This document shows, in pieces, positions 35,636 to 44,320 of a stretch of DNA of 64,000 nucleotides. Position numbers and translations under genes: made by a program. The stretch spans positions 3,968,001 through 4,032,000 of the forward strand of contig NC_014364.1 in NCBI RefSeq assembly GCF_000143985.1, read 5' to 3'. The first letter of the stretch is position 1; each line of letters starts with the position of its first letter. The notes beneath the pieces were generated by a model. The model saw only the letters and a program-made list of their open reading frames with translations, made no database searches and was not told where the DNA came from. Origin of the DNA: Sediminispirochaeta smaragdinae DSM 11293 (GTDB taxonomy: Bacteria; Spirochaetota; Spirochaetia; DSM-16054; Sediminispirochaetaceae).

Positions 35636-37462
35636 CTATTCCACCGTAACACTCTTGGCCAGGTTTCGGGGCTGATCGACATTTCTGCCCAGCTCCAGGG
35701 CACAGTAATAGGCAAAAAGCTGAAGCGGTACCACCATGAGAAAGGGGTACATCAGCTCCTCGGTGTGCGGGATATAGAGATAGTCGTCGGCGATGTCGGC
35801 AACCTCTTCATCCCCTTCTACGGCCACGGCGATGACCCTTCCACGGCGGGCCTTCACCTCTTTCATACTGGTAATGACCTTCTCCCGCAAAGAATCGTCC
35901 GAAACCAGGAAGAGGCTGGGGGTCTGTTCATTGATCAGGGCAATGGGGCCGTGCTTGATTTCGGCGGCGCTGTAGCCTTCGGCATGGATGTAGCTAATCT
36001 CCTTTAGCTTGAGGGCCCCTTCCATGGCGACAGGATAGTTTATTCCCCTGCCGAGAAAGAGAAAATTCTGGTAGCGGGCATACTTTTTCGCCAAACGGCG
36101 GATTGGTTCGGTCTGTCCGAGGATCGTTTCGATCTGAGAGGGAATATGCTTAAGCGCCTTGGCAAAATCGATGCCCGCCTCCCAGGACATGTGCCGCATA
36201 CGAGCCATGAGCAGAGTAAAGATATAGAAGACGGAAATCTGGCTGGTAAAGGCCTTGGTCGAGGCAACGGCGATCTCCGGCCCCGAGTGGATATACACGC
36301 CACCGTCGCTCTCCCGCGCAATGGTGGAGCCAACCACATTACATACCCCGAGCACCTTACCGCCCTTTCGCTGAAGCTCCCTGAGGGCGTAGAGGGTGTC
36401 GATGGTCTCTCCCGACTGACTCACGGCGAAGTAGAGGCTGCCGGGGGTCACAATGGGGTTTTTATAGCGGACCTCGGAGGAGAGCTCGGCAGAGCTCTTG
36501 ATTCGTGCCACACTTTCCAAGAGATACGCACCGACCATCCCCGCGTAATAACTGGTACCCGCGGCAACGATACCTACATTATCCACGCCAAGCAAATCAC
36601 GCGCACTCATGTTAAGCCCGCCAAGATGACCGGTGGCCCCGTCGAGGTTGATTCTACCGGAAATGGCCCGTTCAACCGACGCAGGCTGTTCGTGGATCTC
36701 CTTTTCCATGAAAAAGGGGAAACCGTGTTTCTCGATCTGTTCCAGCTCCCAGCCGATCTCATGGACCTCCTTGGTAATTCTCCGCTCGCTGCTGTCGGAG
36801 GTAACGTGCCCGTCCCTGGTGATGCTCACCATCTCGCCATCGTTGAGATAGATCACCTGTTTGGTATAGGCAAGCATGGGAGTGACGTCGCTGGCAAGGA
36901 ACATCTCTCCCTCACCAACCCCCACAACCAAGGGTGAGCCGTTACGAGCGCCGACAACCTTTCCCGGTTCATCGGCATGGACCACTGCAATGCCGTAGGT
37001 TCCCTTTAGAAGAAAAATGGCTTCCCGTACCGCCTTTTCAAGATCTCCCTGATAGAGATCGGCGATCAGGTGAGCGATCACCTCGGAATCGGTATCGCTG
37101 ACAAATCTATGCCCGTCGGCAATAAGACGCTCTTTCAAGGGAATATAATTCTCGATAATACCGTTATGGACCAGCGTCACCTTTCCAGTGTCGTCGCTGT
37201 GAGGATGGGCATTGATATCATTGACCTCTCCATGGGTGGCCCATCTGGTATGACCGATGCCCCAACCGCCTGCCGCATCATCGGGAACAATCGCACGCAG
37301 ATCCGCAATCTTTCCTGTACGTTTGTAGGTATGAAGGCCCCCATCCTCGCCGTCGACACAGATACCTGCAGAATCATAACCCCGATATTCGAGGCGCTTA
37401 AGCCCATCCAGCAGGACCTCGGCGGCAGGTCGCGGGCCACAGTAACCGATTATTCCGCACAT
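35636..37462 (-). CDS. glmS: Glutamine-fructose-6-phosphate aminotransferase (isomerising)
   Basis: GlmS makes glucosamine 6-phosphate, the first step to UDP-GlcNAc. The 608-residue protein has the N-terminal Cys2 glutaminase (MCGIIGYCG), RWATHGEVN and HNGIIENY. Two SIS domains follow, with TSYYAG, SQSGETIDT and KEISYIHAEGYSAAEIKHGP, and the conserved tail LAKSVTVE. Length and motifs are complete. AAGGAG lies upstream with long spacing. No glmS ribozyme is evident in the 69-base leader, which is too short for one. Confidence 0.96.
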   Translation of the reverse strand: MCGIIGYCGPRPAAEVLLDGLKRLEYRGYDSAGICVDGEDGGLHTYKRTGKIADLRAIVPDDAAGGWGIGHTRWATHGEVNDINAHPHSDDTGKVTLVHNGIIENYIPLKERLIADGHRFVSDTDSEVIAHLIADLYQGDLEKAVREAIFLLKGTYGIAVVHADEPGKVVGARNGSPLVVGVGEGEMFLASDVTPMLAYTKQVIYLNDGEMVSITRDGHVTSDSSERRITKEVHEIGWELEQIEKHGFPFFMEKEIHEQPASVERAISGRINLDGATGHLGGLNMSARDLLGVDNVGIVAAGTSYYAGMVGAYLLESVARIKSSAELSSEVRYKNPIVTPGSLYFAVSQSGETIDTLYALRELQRKGGKVLGVCNVVGSTIARESDGGVYIHSGPEIAVASTKAFTSQISVFYIFTLLMARMRHMSWEAGIDFAKALKHIPSQIETILGQTEPIRRLAKKYARYQNFLFLGRGINYPVAMEGALKLKEISYIHAEGYSAAEIKHGPIALINEQTPSLFLVSDDSLREKVITSMKEVKARRGRVIAVAVEGDEEVADIADDYLYIPHTEELMYPFLMVVPLQLFAYYCALELGRNVDQPRNLAKSVTVE

Positions 37463-37531
37463 GCTTGTATAGACTCCTTTTCGATCATGTTCAGTTATTA
37501 GAAAACAAGATACCCGCTTTTTCTTCTTCTG

Positions 37532-38161
37532 TCAGGATCGGGAGGGGCGATTTTCGGCAAGGGCCGACAATCGTCTTCGGTCCATAAGGCAAAGGGTATC
37601 TTGATTGGTCAGCTCAAGGATGTCGTCCCTTCGCAACTCTTCGATAAAGTCCCGAATATGCTCCTGAGGGACCTCCATGGAAAGGCTCAGTTCCCGCAGC
37701 AGCCTGACATATTCCACACCCCCGCCCTCTCCCGACTGGACGGTAAAGGCGTAGAGAATATTGAGGGCAATCAGCCCCCGTTCATTTCGCCGGACCAGGT
37801 GTTGTATCTGAAGATTCGCCTGCTGAAGACGCCTGCTTAGTTTATCAATGATATTGAGGGCGATCTTGGCATTCTTCTCAATCATGCTGATAAAGCCCTC
37901 ACGGTTGAAGCTCAGGAGCTTCACCGTTGTCGCAGCAGTGGCGCTGGCACTACGGGGCATACGACTCACAATCGCCATCTCGCCGAAGAAATCCCCTTTC
38001 CCGAGAACGGCAAGAACATGCTCTTTTTCGCCCATGGTCTTTGTTATCCGGATACTGCCTTCCTGGATGATATACATCCGATCCCCTTCTTCCCCTTCCC
38101 GGAAAATGATCTTTCCACTGTCAAAGGTCTGGCCGTATTTCGAAAAAAGATTCTCATCCAT
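37532..38161 (-). CDS. CRP/FNR-family cyclic nucleotide-binding regulator
   Basis: The 209-residue protein has a cyclic nucleotide-binding jelly roll (GKIIFREGEEGDRMYIIQEG, GKGDFFGEMAIV, PRSASATAA), the phosphate-binding cassette and a long dimer helix. The C-terminal ~70 residues appear to form a winged helix, but it is more diverged than in CRP. Ligand and targets are unknown. It lies 69 bases upstream of glmS on the same strand and is divergent from a lipoprotein gene. Confidence 0.82.
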   Translation of the reverse strand: MDENLFSKYGQTFDSGKIIFREGEEGDRMYIIQEGSIRITKTMGEKEHVLAVLGKGDFFGEMAIVSRMPRSASATAATTVKLLSFNREGFISMIEKNAKIALNIIDKLSRRLQQANLQIQHLVRRNERGLIALNILYAFTVQSGEGGGVEYVRLLRELSLSMEVPQEHIRDFIEELRRDDILELTNQDTLCLMDRRRLSALAENRPSRS

Positions 38162-38221
38162 AGCCTTCTCCGTCTTGAATCATCACGGCTGTTTTTCCCG
38201 TGTAATAACCAGGAGGTTATC

Positions 38222-39265
38222 ATGAAAACAGCCCGTATGGTTCTCTATTCGACGCCACTGATTGCAACGCTTCTTATCTCCGGCTGCGTACCGCTGGAAG
38301 AACCGAGCCTCTTTGATCTCGGAGACCTGGCCCCACCGATCTTCCTCGGCCTTTCCCAACCCGATGACCGGACGCTCTCACTGGAATTCAGCGAAGCGGT
38401 TACGGCAAAAGAGGGAACAGTTCGTATCACGGGCAGCTCCGGTGAAAGCGTCACGGTGACACAGATCCTTGACCACAAGCATACACTGGATCTCACTTTT
38501 GTACAGCCTCCGGAGGCGGGAATACGTTGCACCGCCGAGCTCTCCGTTTCCGACGAGGCCGGAAACAGCCTCGATCTACTGGTTCCCTTTTACGGTATCA
38601 ACCCCGATCTCCCCGCAATGCTGATAAACGAAATCACAACCCAAGGCTCTTCCTCTTCGCCGGATATGGTGGAACTGCGGGTAAGTGAAGCGGGAAATCT
38701 TGCGGGGGCCCTTCTCTGTGAAGGGATAGATGGGGATTGTATCCAGGAAATCGTATTTCCACCGATCGAAGCCCTCGCCGGTGATTTCGTCATCATTCAT
38801 TTCAAACCGCAGGGAATTGAAGAAGAGATAAATGAGACGGACGATCCCGCAGCATCCGGCGGCCTAAAAGCCCATCCACAGGCCTGGGACCTGTGGGTGC
38901 AGGGAGGAAGCGGCCTTTCCGGCAATAACGGCGTGATCGCACTCTACACAAGACCGGGAGGCCCTGCGATAGATGCCTTTCTCTACAGCAACAGGACCAG
39001 TGAATCGGATAGCGACTATCGGGGCTTCGGAAGCTCGGCCGTTCTAAGACGAGCGGAAGCCATTTGTGAAGCAGGGATGTGGATGGCCGCCGATGGGCCG
39101 GTGCGTCCGGAAGATGCCGTGAATCCGGAGCCAAGCACCGCCACCAGATCAATGTTTCGTAAACCGGAAGAGGCAGATACGAACAGCTCCGTCGATTGGT
39201 TTATCGCCCCAACCGGCGGAGCAAGCTTCGGATCGGCCAATGGAAATGAAGTCTATGAACCGTAA
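38222..39265 (+). CDS. Lipoprotein with Big_5-like and lamin-tail-like domains
   Basis: The ATG at 38222 follows CCAGGAGG and gives 347 residues. A lipobox LISGC marks a lipoprotein. Residues ~40-125 resemble a bacterial Ig-like Big_5 fold (TLSLEFSEAVTAKEGTVRI). Residues ~135-300 start LINEITTQGSSSSPDMVELR and look like a lamin-tail (LTD) domain, which usually precedes extracellular nucleases or surface proteins. A role in the outer envelope is inferred. An in-frame start in the 5' region overlaps the divergent CRP gene and is not credible. Confidence 0.72.
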   Translation: MKTARMVLYSTPLIATLLISGCVPLEEPSLFDLGDLAPPIFLGLSQPDDRTLSLEFSEAVTAKEGTVRITGSSGESVTVTQILDHKHTLDLTFVQPPEAGIRCTAELSVSDEAGNSLDLLVPFYGINPDLPAMLINEITTQGSSSSPDMVELRVSEAGNLAGALLCEGIDGDCIQEIVFPPIEALAGDFVIIHFKPQGIEEEINETDDPAASGGLKAHPQAWDLWVQGGSGLSGNNGVIALYTRPGGPAIDAFLYSNRTSESDSDYRGFGSSAVLRRAEAICEAGMWMAADGPVRPEDAVNPEPSTATRSMFRKPEEADTNSSVDWFIAPTGGASFGSANGNEVYEP

Positions 39266-39270
39266 TGTTT

Positions 39271-39594
39271 TTAGATATAATCGGCAAAAAGCTTTTCAAT
39301 GGCGTCCCGGCTACCGGCGCCCACCTGCTGATTTACAACCTCACCCCCCTTGAAAACCATCAAGGTCGGAATGCTGATAATGTTGAAACGACCGGCAAGT
39401 GCTTCTTCCTGATCCACATTAATCTTTCCGACCTTGATTTTCCCATCAAAGGCTTCCGCAATTTCTTCAAGAATAGGGCTAATCATCTTACAAGGCACGC
39501 ACCATTCGGCCCAAAAGTCGACAAGTACGGGAATAGCAGAGTTCTGGACCTCATCTTCAAAGTTGGCAGAGGTAAGCGTTACTTCTTTTGCCAT
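39271..39594 (-). CDS. trxA: Thioredoxin with WCVPC active site
   Basis: This 107-residue protein is a typical thioredoxin: VLVDFWAEWCVPCKMISP, the cis-proline region SIPTLMVFKGG and full length. The active-site pair is C32 and C35, but the usual WCGPC is WCVPC (V33 for G). That change should alter redox potential or partner choice. It lies three bases after the hypothetical gene, in a likely ssb-hypothetical-trxA operon, and converges on the lipoprotein gene. Confidence 0.95.
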   Translation of the reverse strand: MAKEVTLTSANFEDEVQNSAIPVLVDFWAEWCVPCKMISPILEEIAEAFDGKIKVGKINVDQEEALAGRFNIISIPTLMVFKGGEVVNQQVGAGSRDAIEKLFADYI

Positions 39595-39597
39595 GTA

Positions 39598-40539
39598 TTA
39601 CTCCTTCCTGCGTTTCAGATCTTGTAACCGAAAATTACTCAGTATAGTATGCACGAATTCCGCAGCACTTTCCACCTGTTTTCGCTCCTTTCCGTCGACG
39701 GAACCCTCCTGCTCCAGGTCCCGTAGTGCGGCTTCAAGCTCGTGGAGGAAAAAGGACGCATCCAGCATTGCACGCATCGACTCCTGCCCTAACTGTCGTT
39801 CGTCCCGTGGAAAACGGTTTTCAAGATTGTTGTAAGCGTAGAGGCGTGGAGGGAAACCGTCGCCGCCATAACCGGTAAATTCAAAAAGATTACGTTCTAA
39901 TTCGACAAGAGGGCCCGAATAACGAGAAGGATAAATCCTCCGGAACACCTTCGCAATCGAAGCCCAATACTCAGACTCGAACTGTCGCATCGCGCCGTAG
40001 AGCCTATCCAGATCGTAGGACTCATCCCAACGAAGACCAATTCCGGGATATATATCCATCTTTTCACGCAGCCTGCGTAATATCCGGTCTGCAAAATCTT
40101 CCCGTTTGGCAGCCACTCTCTTCCTATCAACGCCGTTTCCGGAGTCTGCAAGCCTTCGGTTCTCATCGGCAATTCTGCGCTGCTCACAATCGGCGGAAAG
40201 CTCTTTAAGTGCCTGCATTTCCGCCGCCAGGAAATTTTTCATGTCGATCCTGGCACGAAGCGCCTGAAGATAACGATCTTCAAAGCCCGACTTCAAGCGG
40301 GGGCTAAGCATGTAGCCAACGATGATCGAATCGTATGTACGACGAAGTTTATCGACCGCCTTGCCGACCTCCTCTTGCGAGAGAGGTTTGGCTTTAGGCG
40401 GTCGGTGTTTTCCACGCTGGGCATCTTTTGAGGCCATTTGATCCATAGCATCTAACAGCCTCACCCCGCTTGTCAACCGGCTCTGCCTGACAAACCATCC
40501 ACCGTCCTTATCCGCCGAGGAGAATAACGGGTGATTCAT
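39598..40539 (-). CDS. Conserved-looking hypothetical helical protein
   Basis: From the ATG at 40539 the product has 313 residues; GGGGAG-like bases precede it. Alternatives are an ATG at 40566 and internal ATGs near residue 30. The protein is mostly helical, charged and basic, without signal peptide or membrane segment. The sequence DRLYGAMRQFESEYWASIAK and GYGGDGFPPRLYAYNN are distinctive but not tied to a family I know. It lies between ssb and trxA on the same strand. Confidence 0.65.
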   Translation of the reverse strand: MNHPLFSSADKDGGWFVRQSRLTSGVRLLDAMDQMASKDAQRGKHRPPKAKPLSQEEVGKAVDKLRRTYDSIIVGYMLSPRLKSGFEDRYLQALRARIDMKNFLAAEMQALKELSADCEQRRIADENRRLADSGNGVDRKRVAAKREDFADRILRRLREKMDIYPGIGLRWDESYDLDRLYGAMRQFESEYWASIAKVFRRIYPSRYSGPLVELERNLFEFTGYGGDGFPPRLYAYNNLENRFPRDERQLGQESMRAMLDASFFLHELEAALRDLEQEGSVDGKERKQVESAAEFVHTILSNFRLQDLKRRKE

Positions 40540-40572
40540 CCCCCCACACTCCCCGGCGTTTATCATACGGTA

Positions 40573-40995
40573 TCAAACGGCCTTCAGAAGCTCATCCTCT
40601 TCAATAGAAATGATCTCCGGTTTCGGTGCATCATCACCTTTACCACCCCCTTCATGCTTCTCTTTCGGTCTCCGTCCGAACTCAACCCGGTTCGCCACGA
40701 TCTTTACCCTTTCATGCCTGCCACCCTCAGCATCGGTCCAGCGATCCTGCTGCAATCGACCGATAACGTGCACCTCCCGCCCCTTTTCCAGATAGGTGGC
40801 ACAGTTTTCAGCAAGGGTAGCCCAGGTCTCAATGGTAAAAAAAGAGACATCCTTTTTCTCTTCCTCCCCCGCCTGGTAATCTCTGTTGACGGCGATAGAA
40901 AAAGTACATACCGCCCTTCCGCCCGGAGTTTTCTTCAAGCCCGGATCTTTTGTCAAATTTCCCGCAACAAATACATGATTTCCCCAAGTCAGCAT
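40573..40995 (-). CDS. ssb: Single-stranded DNA-binding protein
   Basis: The ATG at 40995 follows CAGGAGGAA and gives 140 residues. An OB fold is evident (GNLTKDPGLKKTPGGRAVCTFSIAVNR, split by the typical loop; FFTIETWATLAENCATYLEKGREVHVIG). The C-terminus is acidic (SIEEDELLKAV) but lacks the usual DDDIPF tip, which recruits partner proteins. It may be a secondary SSB. An upstream in-frame ATG at 41076 has no ribosome site. Confidence 0.88.
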   Translation of the reverse strand: MLTWGNHVFVAGNLTKDPGLKKTPGGRAVCTFSIAVNRDYQAGEEEKKDVSFFTIETWATLAENCATYLEKGREVHVIGRLQQDRWTDAEGGRHERVKIVANRVEFGRRPKEKHEGGGKGDDAPKPEIISIEEDELLKAV

Positions 40996-41111
40996 ATCGA
41001 CGTTCCTCCTGTAATGGACGCTTCCGGAATGACGTCTACACACTCTATTACCGAAGAAACGACACCGACAATTCAATATACCGTCCCTTAATTCATGCTA
41101 TAGTAGGCCTC

Positions 41112-41990
41112 ATGAACAACAACAGACGCAATAGACGGCTAAAGATACATACACAGACCCTTGGCGTACTGGCCATGAGCCTGATACTCATCGGCCGGAT
41201 TTCGGCTGCAGAAAGCAGCACCACCCTGAAACTTATCGGAAGTTCGGCACCGGAAATCCAGGTACAGGGGAACTACTCCCTATGCTTGCCCATGCTGACA
41301 GGCTCAGGGGCACTGACCAGAGGAAACAACCTCACCATTGATCTTAGCGGTAAGCTTTCCCCCATCAGTACCCAGGGATCGGCAACAGCAACATTGACGC
41401 CCCTTGCAATCCTCCAGCTCTCCGCCGGAGGCAATATCGGCACAGGATGGTCTATCCCCCTCTTGGACGGTATGGAGGGCATACAGGTCGGCCGGTATGG
41501 AACAGAACTGAAAAGTGATGCCTTCGGAGGGATCTACCTCAAAGGCAAGGTCGGCGCAGCCGTACAGTTCGACACCGGCGCGCTCTTTCCCAGCCCCTGG
41601 AAATCGATCCTGCTGCGAAGCTATCATGAAATAAATCATACAGCCTACACTGGTGCGGACGAAGATGAGCTATGGGATTTCGAGCTTTCGGGCGGCAGGG
41701 TAAACGGTTTCAACTACTATGCCAGCTACTTCATAGGATACAGGATGCCCCTTGCGCTCGAAACCGTCGGCGTGCTTTTAGAGGTCGACGAACTCGACCT
41801 CGGCGGGAAGACATTTCCCGATCCCTTCTATACCATCGGGTTGGTTTCAAACATCCGAATCGGTAAAACCTTTTCTATGGCTCTTATCCCTCAGATCACT
41901 ACAAGGAAAATCGACAAGGATACGCGGACCAGCAGTAGTGAAAACTTCTTTTTCAAACGTTTTGCATTTCAGCTGGAGTGGAAGCGGTAG
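41112..41990 (+). CDS. Secreted outer-membrane-type protein of unknown function
   Basis: The ATG at 41112 gives 292 residues. A signal peptide is present (hydrophobic core around VLAMSLILIG, cleavage near ISAAES). The mature part is rich in alternating hydrophobic beta strands and glycines, and ends FAFQLEWKR; it is probably a small outer membrane barrel. No family is recognised. It is divergent from ssb. The gap to the porin terminator downstream holds the dispersed motif copy 2. Confidence 0.65.
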   Translation: MNNNRRNRRLKIHTQTLGVLAMSLILIGRISAAESSTTLKLIGSSAPEIQVQGNYSLCLPMLTGSGALTRGNNLTIDLSGKLSPISTQGSATATLTPLAILQLSAGGNIGTGWSIPLLDGMEGIQVGRYGTELKSDAFGGIYLKGKVGAAVQFDTGALFPSPWKSILLRSYHEINHTAYTGADEDELWDFELSGGRVNGFNYYASYFIGYRMPLALETVGVLLEVDELDLGGKTFPDPFYTIGLVSNIRIGKTFSMALIPQITTRKIDKDTRTSSSENFFFKRFAFQLEWKR

Positions 41991-41998
41991 TCTGCCGG

Positions 41999-42029
41999 TA
42001 GTGTCCCGAATCCTGGTGGTAATTATGCC
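41999..42029 (+). repeat. Dispersed 30-base motif, copy 2
   Basis: The sequence begins TAGTGTCCCGAATCCTGGTG and ends ATTATGCC, a near match to 6184-6213 with one extra base. It lies 9 bases beyond the stop of the small outer membrane protein gene. The rest of the 42030-42203 gap shows nothing recognisable. Confidence 0.55.
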
Positions 42030-42203
42030 CATTCCAAGGCAAAACCCTTTCTTTTAGCCCCCGGTCTGTCTTTTTCCCATGGTTGTCCCCCTACATGACT
42101 ATGGAAAAACGAGCTGCGGGGTATGTATCACCAATATTCCTGACAGTAGCAAAAAGAAAGCCTGCCCGCGTTCCCAGCCATTGGGCATAGGCTTGCAGAC
42201 ATC

Positions 42204-42233
42204 AAAAAAGCCATCCGCCCGAAGGCGGATGGC
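42204..42233 (-). terminator. Rho-independent terminator of the porin-like gene
   Basis: On the minus strand GCCATCCGCC pairs with GGCGGATGGC around a TTCG tetraloop (plus-strand arms 42210-42219 and 42224-42233) and is followed by TTTTTT. It lies 35 bases beyond the porin stop. This is a textbook terminator. Confidence 0.9.
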
Positions 42234-42267
42234 CCTATAAAAATCTTTGCTTTGCTTTTAGATAGGA

Positions 42268-43353
42268 TTAGAAATCCACGCAAACCTTGAAGTAGACGCC
42301 GCCATCAGCAAGAGCAGGAATAGAGTTATAGTTTGCAGCCTTACCATTACCATCAGAGTAGAGGTAACCAAGGGTATAGGCAGCACCACCGATAGCATAG
42401 GTAGCACTTACATCAAGACCAAGAAAATTATCATCAGCATCATCGGTCAGATCAAAAATCGTTCCAACATCGGCAGAAAGAGCATCGGTAAGGGCATAGG
42501 TTGCATCAAGACCAAGCTGGTTAATAGCATCATCATCATTACCATTCATGCTCACGCCAAAACCGGCAGCAGCAACGGTAAAGAACGCACCAGCACCATA
42601 TTCGACTTCCTGGTTGACATCAGCAGCAGTTACACTACCGTCACCATTTCCATCAAGAGATGGAGCAACATCATAATCTAAGTCATATGCAAGAGAGGCA
42701 CTAAGTGCAAGTCCCATGCCATTACCAAGATCCATCTCATACTTATCTTCGGTGTAGAAAATATTATGAGCATAGGTATCATCGGAGGAGACAAAACCAA
42801 CGGTTATACCCAGAGCATCATTCTGGAAAGTACCACCGACAAGAATGCCAGGATTATTGTCGACATCCGCATCAAAGGTTCCCGCAAGAAGCAGGGTAAT
42901 CATGTCGTTAGGCATAATTTCAAGCTGTCCGGCACCTTCGGTAGCAAGACCGATACCACCAAGATCTTCCAGAGACCAGCCGGTGATGTCGAAATCGTCG
43001 CCGATGCTGAAACCGTCATAACCAACGGTGGATACGATACCGATAGGAAGACCAAGCTGGGCGCCCCAGTCGGTCACGATCTCCGCATAACCAAGGTGCA
43101 AATTACCAGCTGCTCCAGCAGTAAGATCATTCGATCCGTCAGCATCCTCAATCTCAGCCTTGAATGTGTTGTAGTCATCCATGGTTACCGCAAAATCAAG
43201 TTCGATTTTATCAAACTTTCCAGTAAAACCAGGTCCCGCATCGGGGTCACCGGCCATGAAACCGTAGTCGAATTCGCCGGTCAGGCTCACTTCGGCAGAT
43301 ACAACAAAAACACATGCCAAAGCCAAGATAAGAACAAGAGCAATTTTTTTCAT
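42268..43353 (-). CDS. Porin-like outer membrane protein with an EF-hand-like loop
   Basis: The ATG at 43353 follows GGAGGAA and gives 361 residues. It has a classic signal peptide (MKKIALVLILALACVFVVSA). The mature part is acidic, beta-rich and ends in F, as expected for a barrel inserted by BamA. A segment near residue 234 reads DGNGDGSVTAAD, an exact EF-hand/dockerin calcium loop (D1, N3, D5, S7, D12), apparently in an extracellular loop. Strong terminator and good ribosome site suggest high expression. It is divergent from the first TetR gene. Confidence 0.82.
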   Translation of the reverse strand: MKKIALVLILALACVFVVSAEVSLTGEFDYGFMAGDPDAGPGFTGKFDKIELDFAVTMDDYNTFKAEIEDADGSNDLTAGAAGNLHLGYAEIVTDWGAQLGLPIGIVSTVGYDGFSIGDDFDITGWSLEDLGGIGLATEGAGQLEIMPNDMITLLLAGTFDADVDNNPGILVGGTFQNDALGITVGFVSSDDTYAHNIFYTEDKYEMDLGNGMGLALSASLAYDLDYDVAPSLDGNGDGSVTAADVNQEVEYGAGAFFTVAAAGFGVSMNGNDDDAINQLGLDATYALTDALSADVGTIFDLTDDADDNFLGLDVSATYAIGGAAYTLGYLYSDGNGKAANYNSIPALADGGVYFKVCVDF

Positions 43354-43418
43354 CCGTTCTTCCTCCATTGTGTTTTAGGGAGCCAAGCATACCGCCCGAC
43401 TAATTCCCTTTCTCAATT

Positions 43419-43436
43419 TATACTGTGGCCAGTATA
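43419..43436. promoter_or_regulatory. Inverted repeat upstream of the porin-like gene
   Basis: TATACTG (43419-43425) and CAGTATA (43430-43436) flank TGGC. It lies 66 bases before the porin start and 140 bases before tetR. Operator function is inferred from symmetry only. It does not match the operators near the RND genes. Confidence 0.35.
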
Positions 43437-43576
43437 TCAATCCCCGTTCAACGCTGTCAAGCAAAAAACCTTGTTTCAAATGTTAGCAAAGTATCAGAAT
43501 GATGGTTGATCAAAACAAAACAGGCGCGCAATAATGTAACATACGGTAAGGATCTATCGCTGAAGGTATATAAACC

Positions 43577-44212
43577 ATGGGCATAAACGAACGAAAGCTT
43601 CGCGACAAGGAACGAAGGGTCGCAGAAATTCTCGAGGCGGCAAAGGGCCTGTTTCTCGACAAGGGCTATCTCCATACCACGATGCTGGACATCGCTGAAC
43701 GGTCGGAGCTGAGCAGACGGACCATCTATCTCTATTTCAGAAGTAAAGAGGAGATAACCTTTGCGGTGATGGTCGGCTCCTTCGGATTGCTTCGCGATAA
43801 GCTGAAGGAAGCGGTAAAGAAGGCATCGACGGCACTGGGTCAGCTCTACCGGATGAAGGAGGCCTATTTCGACTTCTATCGCAACCATTTCGACGACTTT
43901 TACTCTACCCTCTACTTCGATCTCAAGCTCAACACGAAGAATATCACGACGGAAGATGCCAGGACCTGTTTCAATATCATAACCGAAATCGTACAGTTGC
44001 TTTCGGATGTGCTGCAGCGGGGGATGGAAGATAAGACGCTTCGCCCCATAGAAAAGGTCGACCGTACCGCCTTTACCATGGCCACCATTATCATGAGCAC
44101 GATGCAAAAGGCGGCCATTCGCAAGGAACTGCTTGAGTACGCCACGGATTTCAGCGAGGAGGAGATAATCAGCGAGATGTTCGACCTTCTCTTCCTTTCG
44201 GTTAAGCATTAA
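43577..44212 (+). CDS. TetR family regulator of cassette 1
   Basis: The 211-residue protein has the TetR helix-turn-helix (ILEAAKGLFLDKGYLHTTM, IAERSELSRRTIYLYFRSKEE) and a helical ligand-binding domain. It lies 108 bases before the first RND transporter gene. A perfect palindrome overlaps that gene's likely promoter, so it is probably the local repressor. The ligand may be the transported lipophile. The second cassette has its own diverged TetR in the same place. Confidence 0.88.
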   Translation: MGINERKLRDKERRVAEILEAAKGLFLDKGYLHTTMLDIAERSELSRRTIYLYFRSKEEITFAVMVGSFGLLRDKLKEAVKKASTALGQLYRMKEAYFDFYRNHFDDFYSTLYFDLKLNTKNITTEDARTCFNIITEIVQLLSDVLQRGMEDKTLRPIEKVDRTAFTMATIIMSTMQKAAIRKELLEYATDFSEEEIISEMFDLLFLSVKH

Positions 44213-44248
44213 TTCTCTACATATTTATCGCTTTTTCTTCTCCTCTGA

Positions 44249-44300
44249 TTGACGACGGATGATGTGATTGTTATGTTTATTGCACATAGAGTGCAATAAA
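44249..44300 (+). promoter_or_regulatory. Promoter and palindromic operator of RND cassette 1
   Basis: TTGACG (44249-44254) and TATGTT (44272-44277) are 17 bases apart. The palindrome TTTATTGCAC (44276-44285) and GTGCAATAAA (44291-44300), with a 5-base spacer, begins at the end of the -10 box. This layout would block polymerase when TetR is bound. The second cassette has the same layout with a different operator sequence. Confidence 0.6.
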
Positions 44301-44320
44301 TACACGCAAAGGATGTTTAC

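Noticed and set aside
36146-36937. Open frame of 263 codons on the plus strand inside glmS
   Set aside because: It lies fully inside a textbook GlmS and lacks its own ribosome site.
37463-37531. glmS ribozyme upstream of glmS
   Set aside because: The gap is only 69 bases, shorter than the ribozyme, and shows no matching core.
43457-44209. Open frame of 250 codons opposite the first TetR gene
   Set aside because: The plus-strand TetR has a clear helix-turn-helix and sensible spacing. The reverse frame has no family features.
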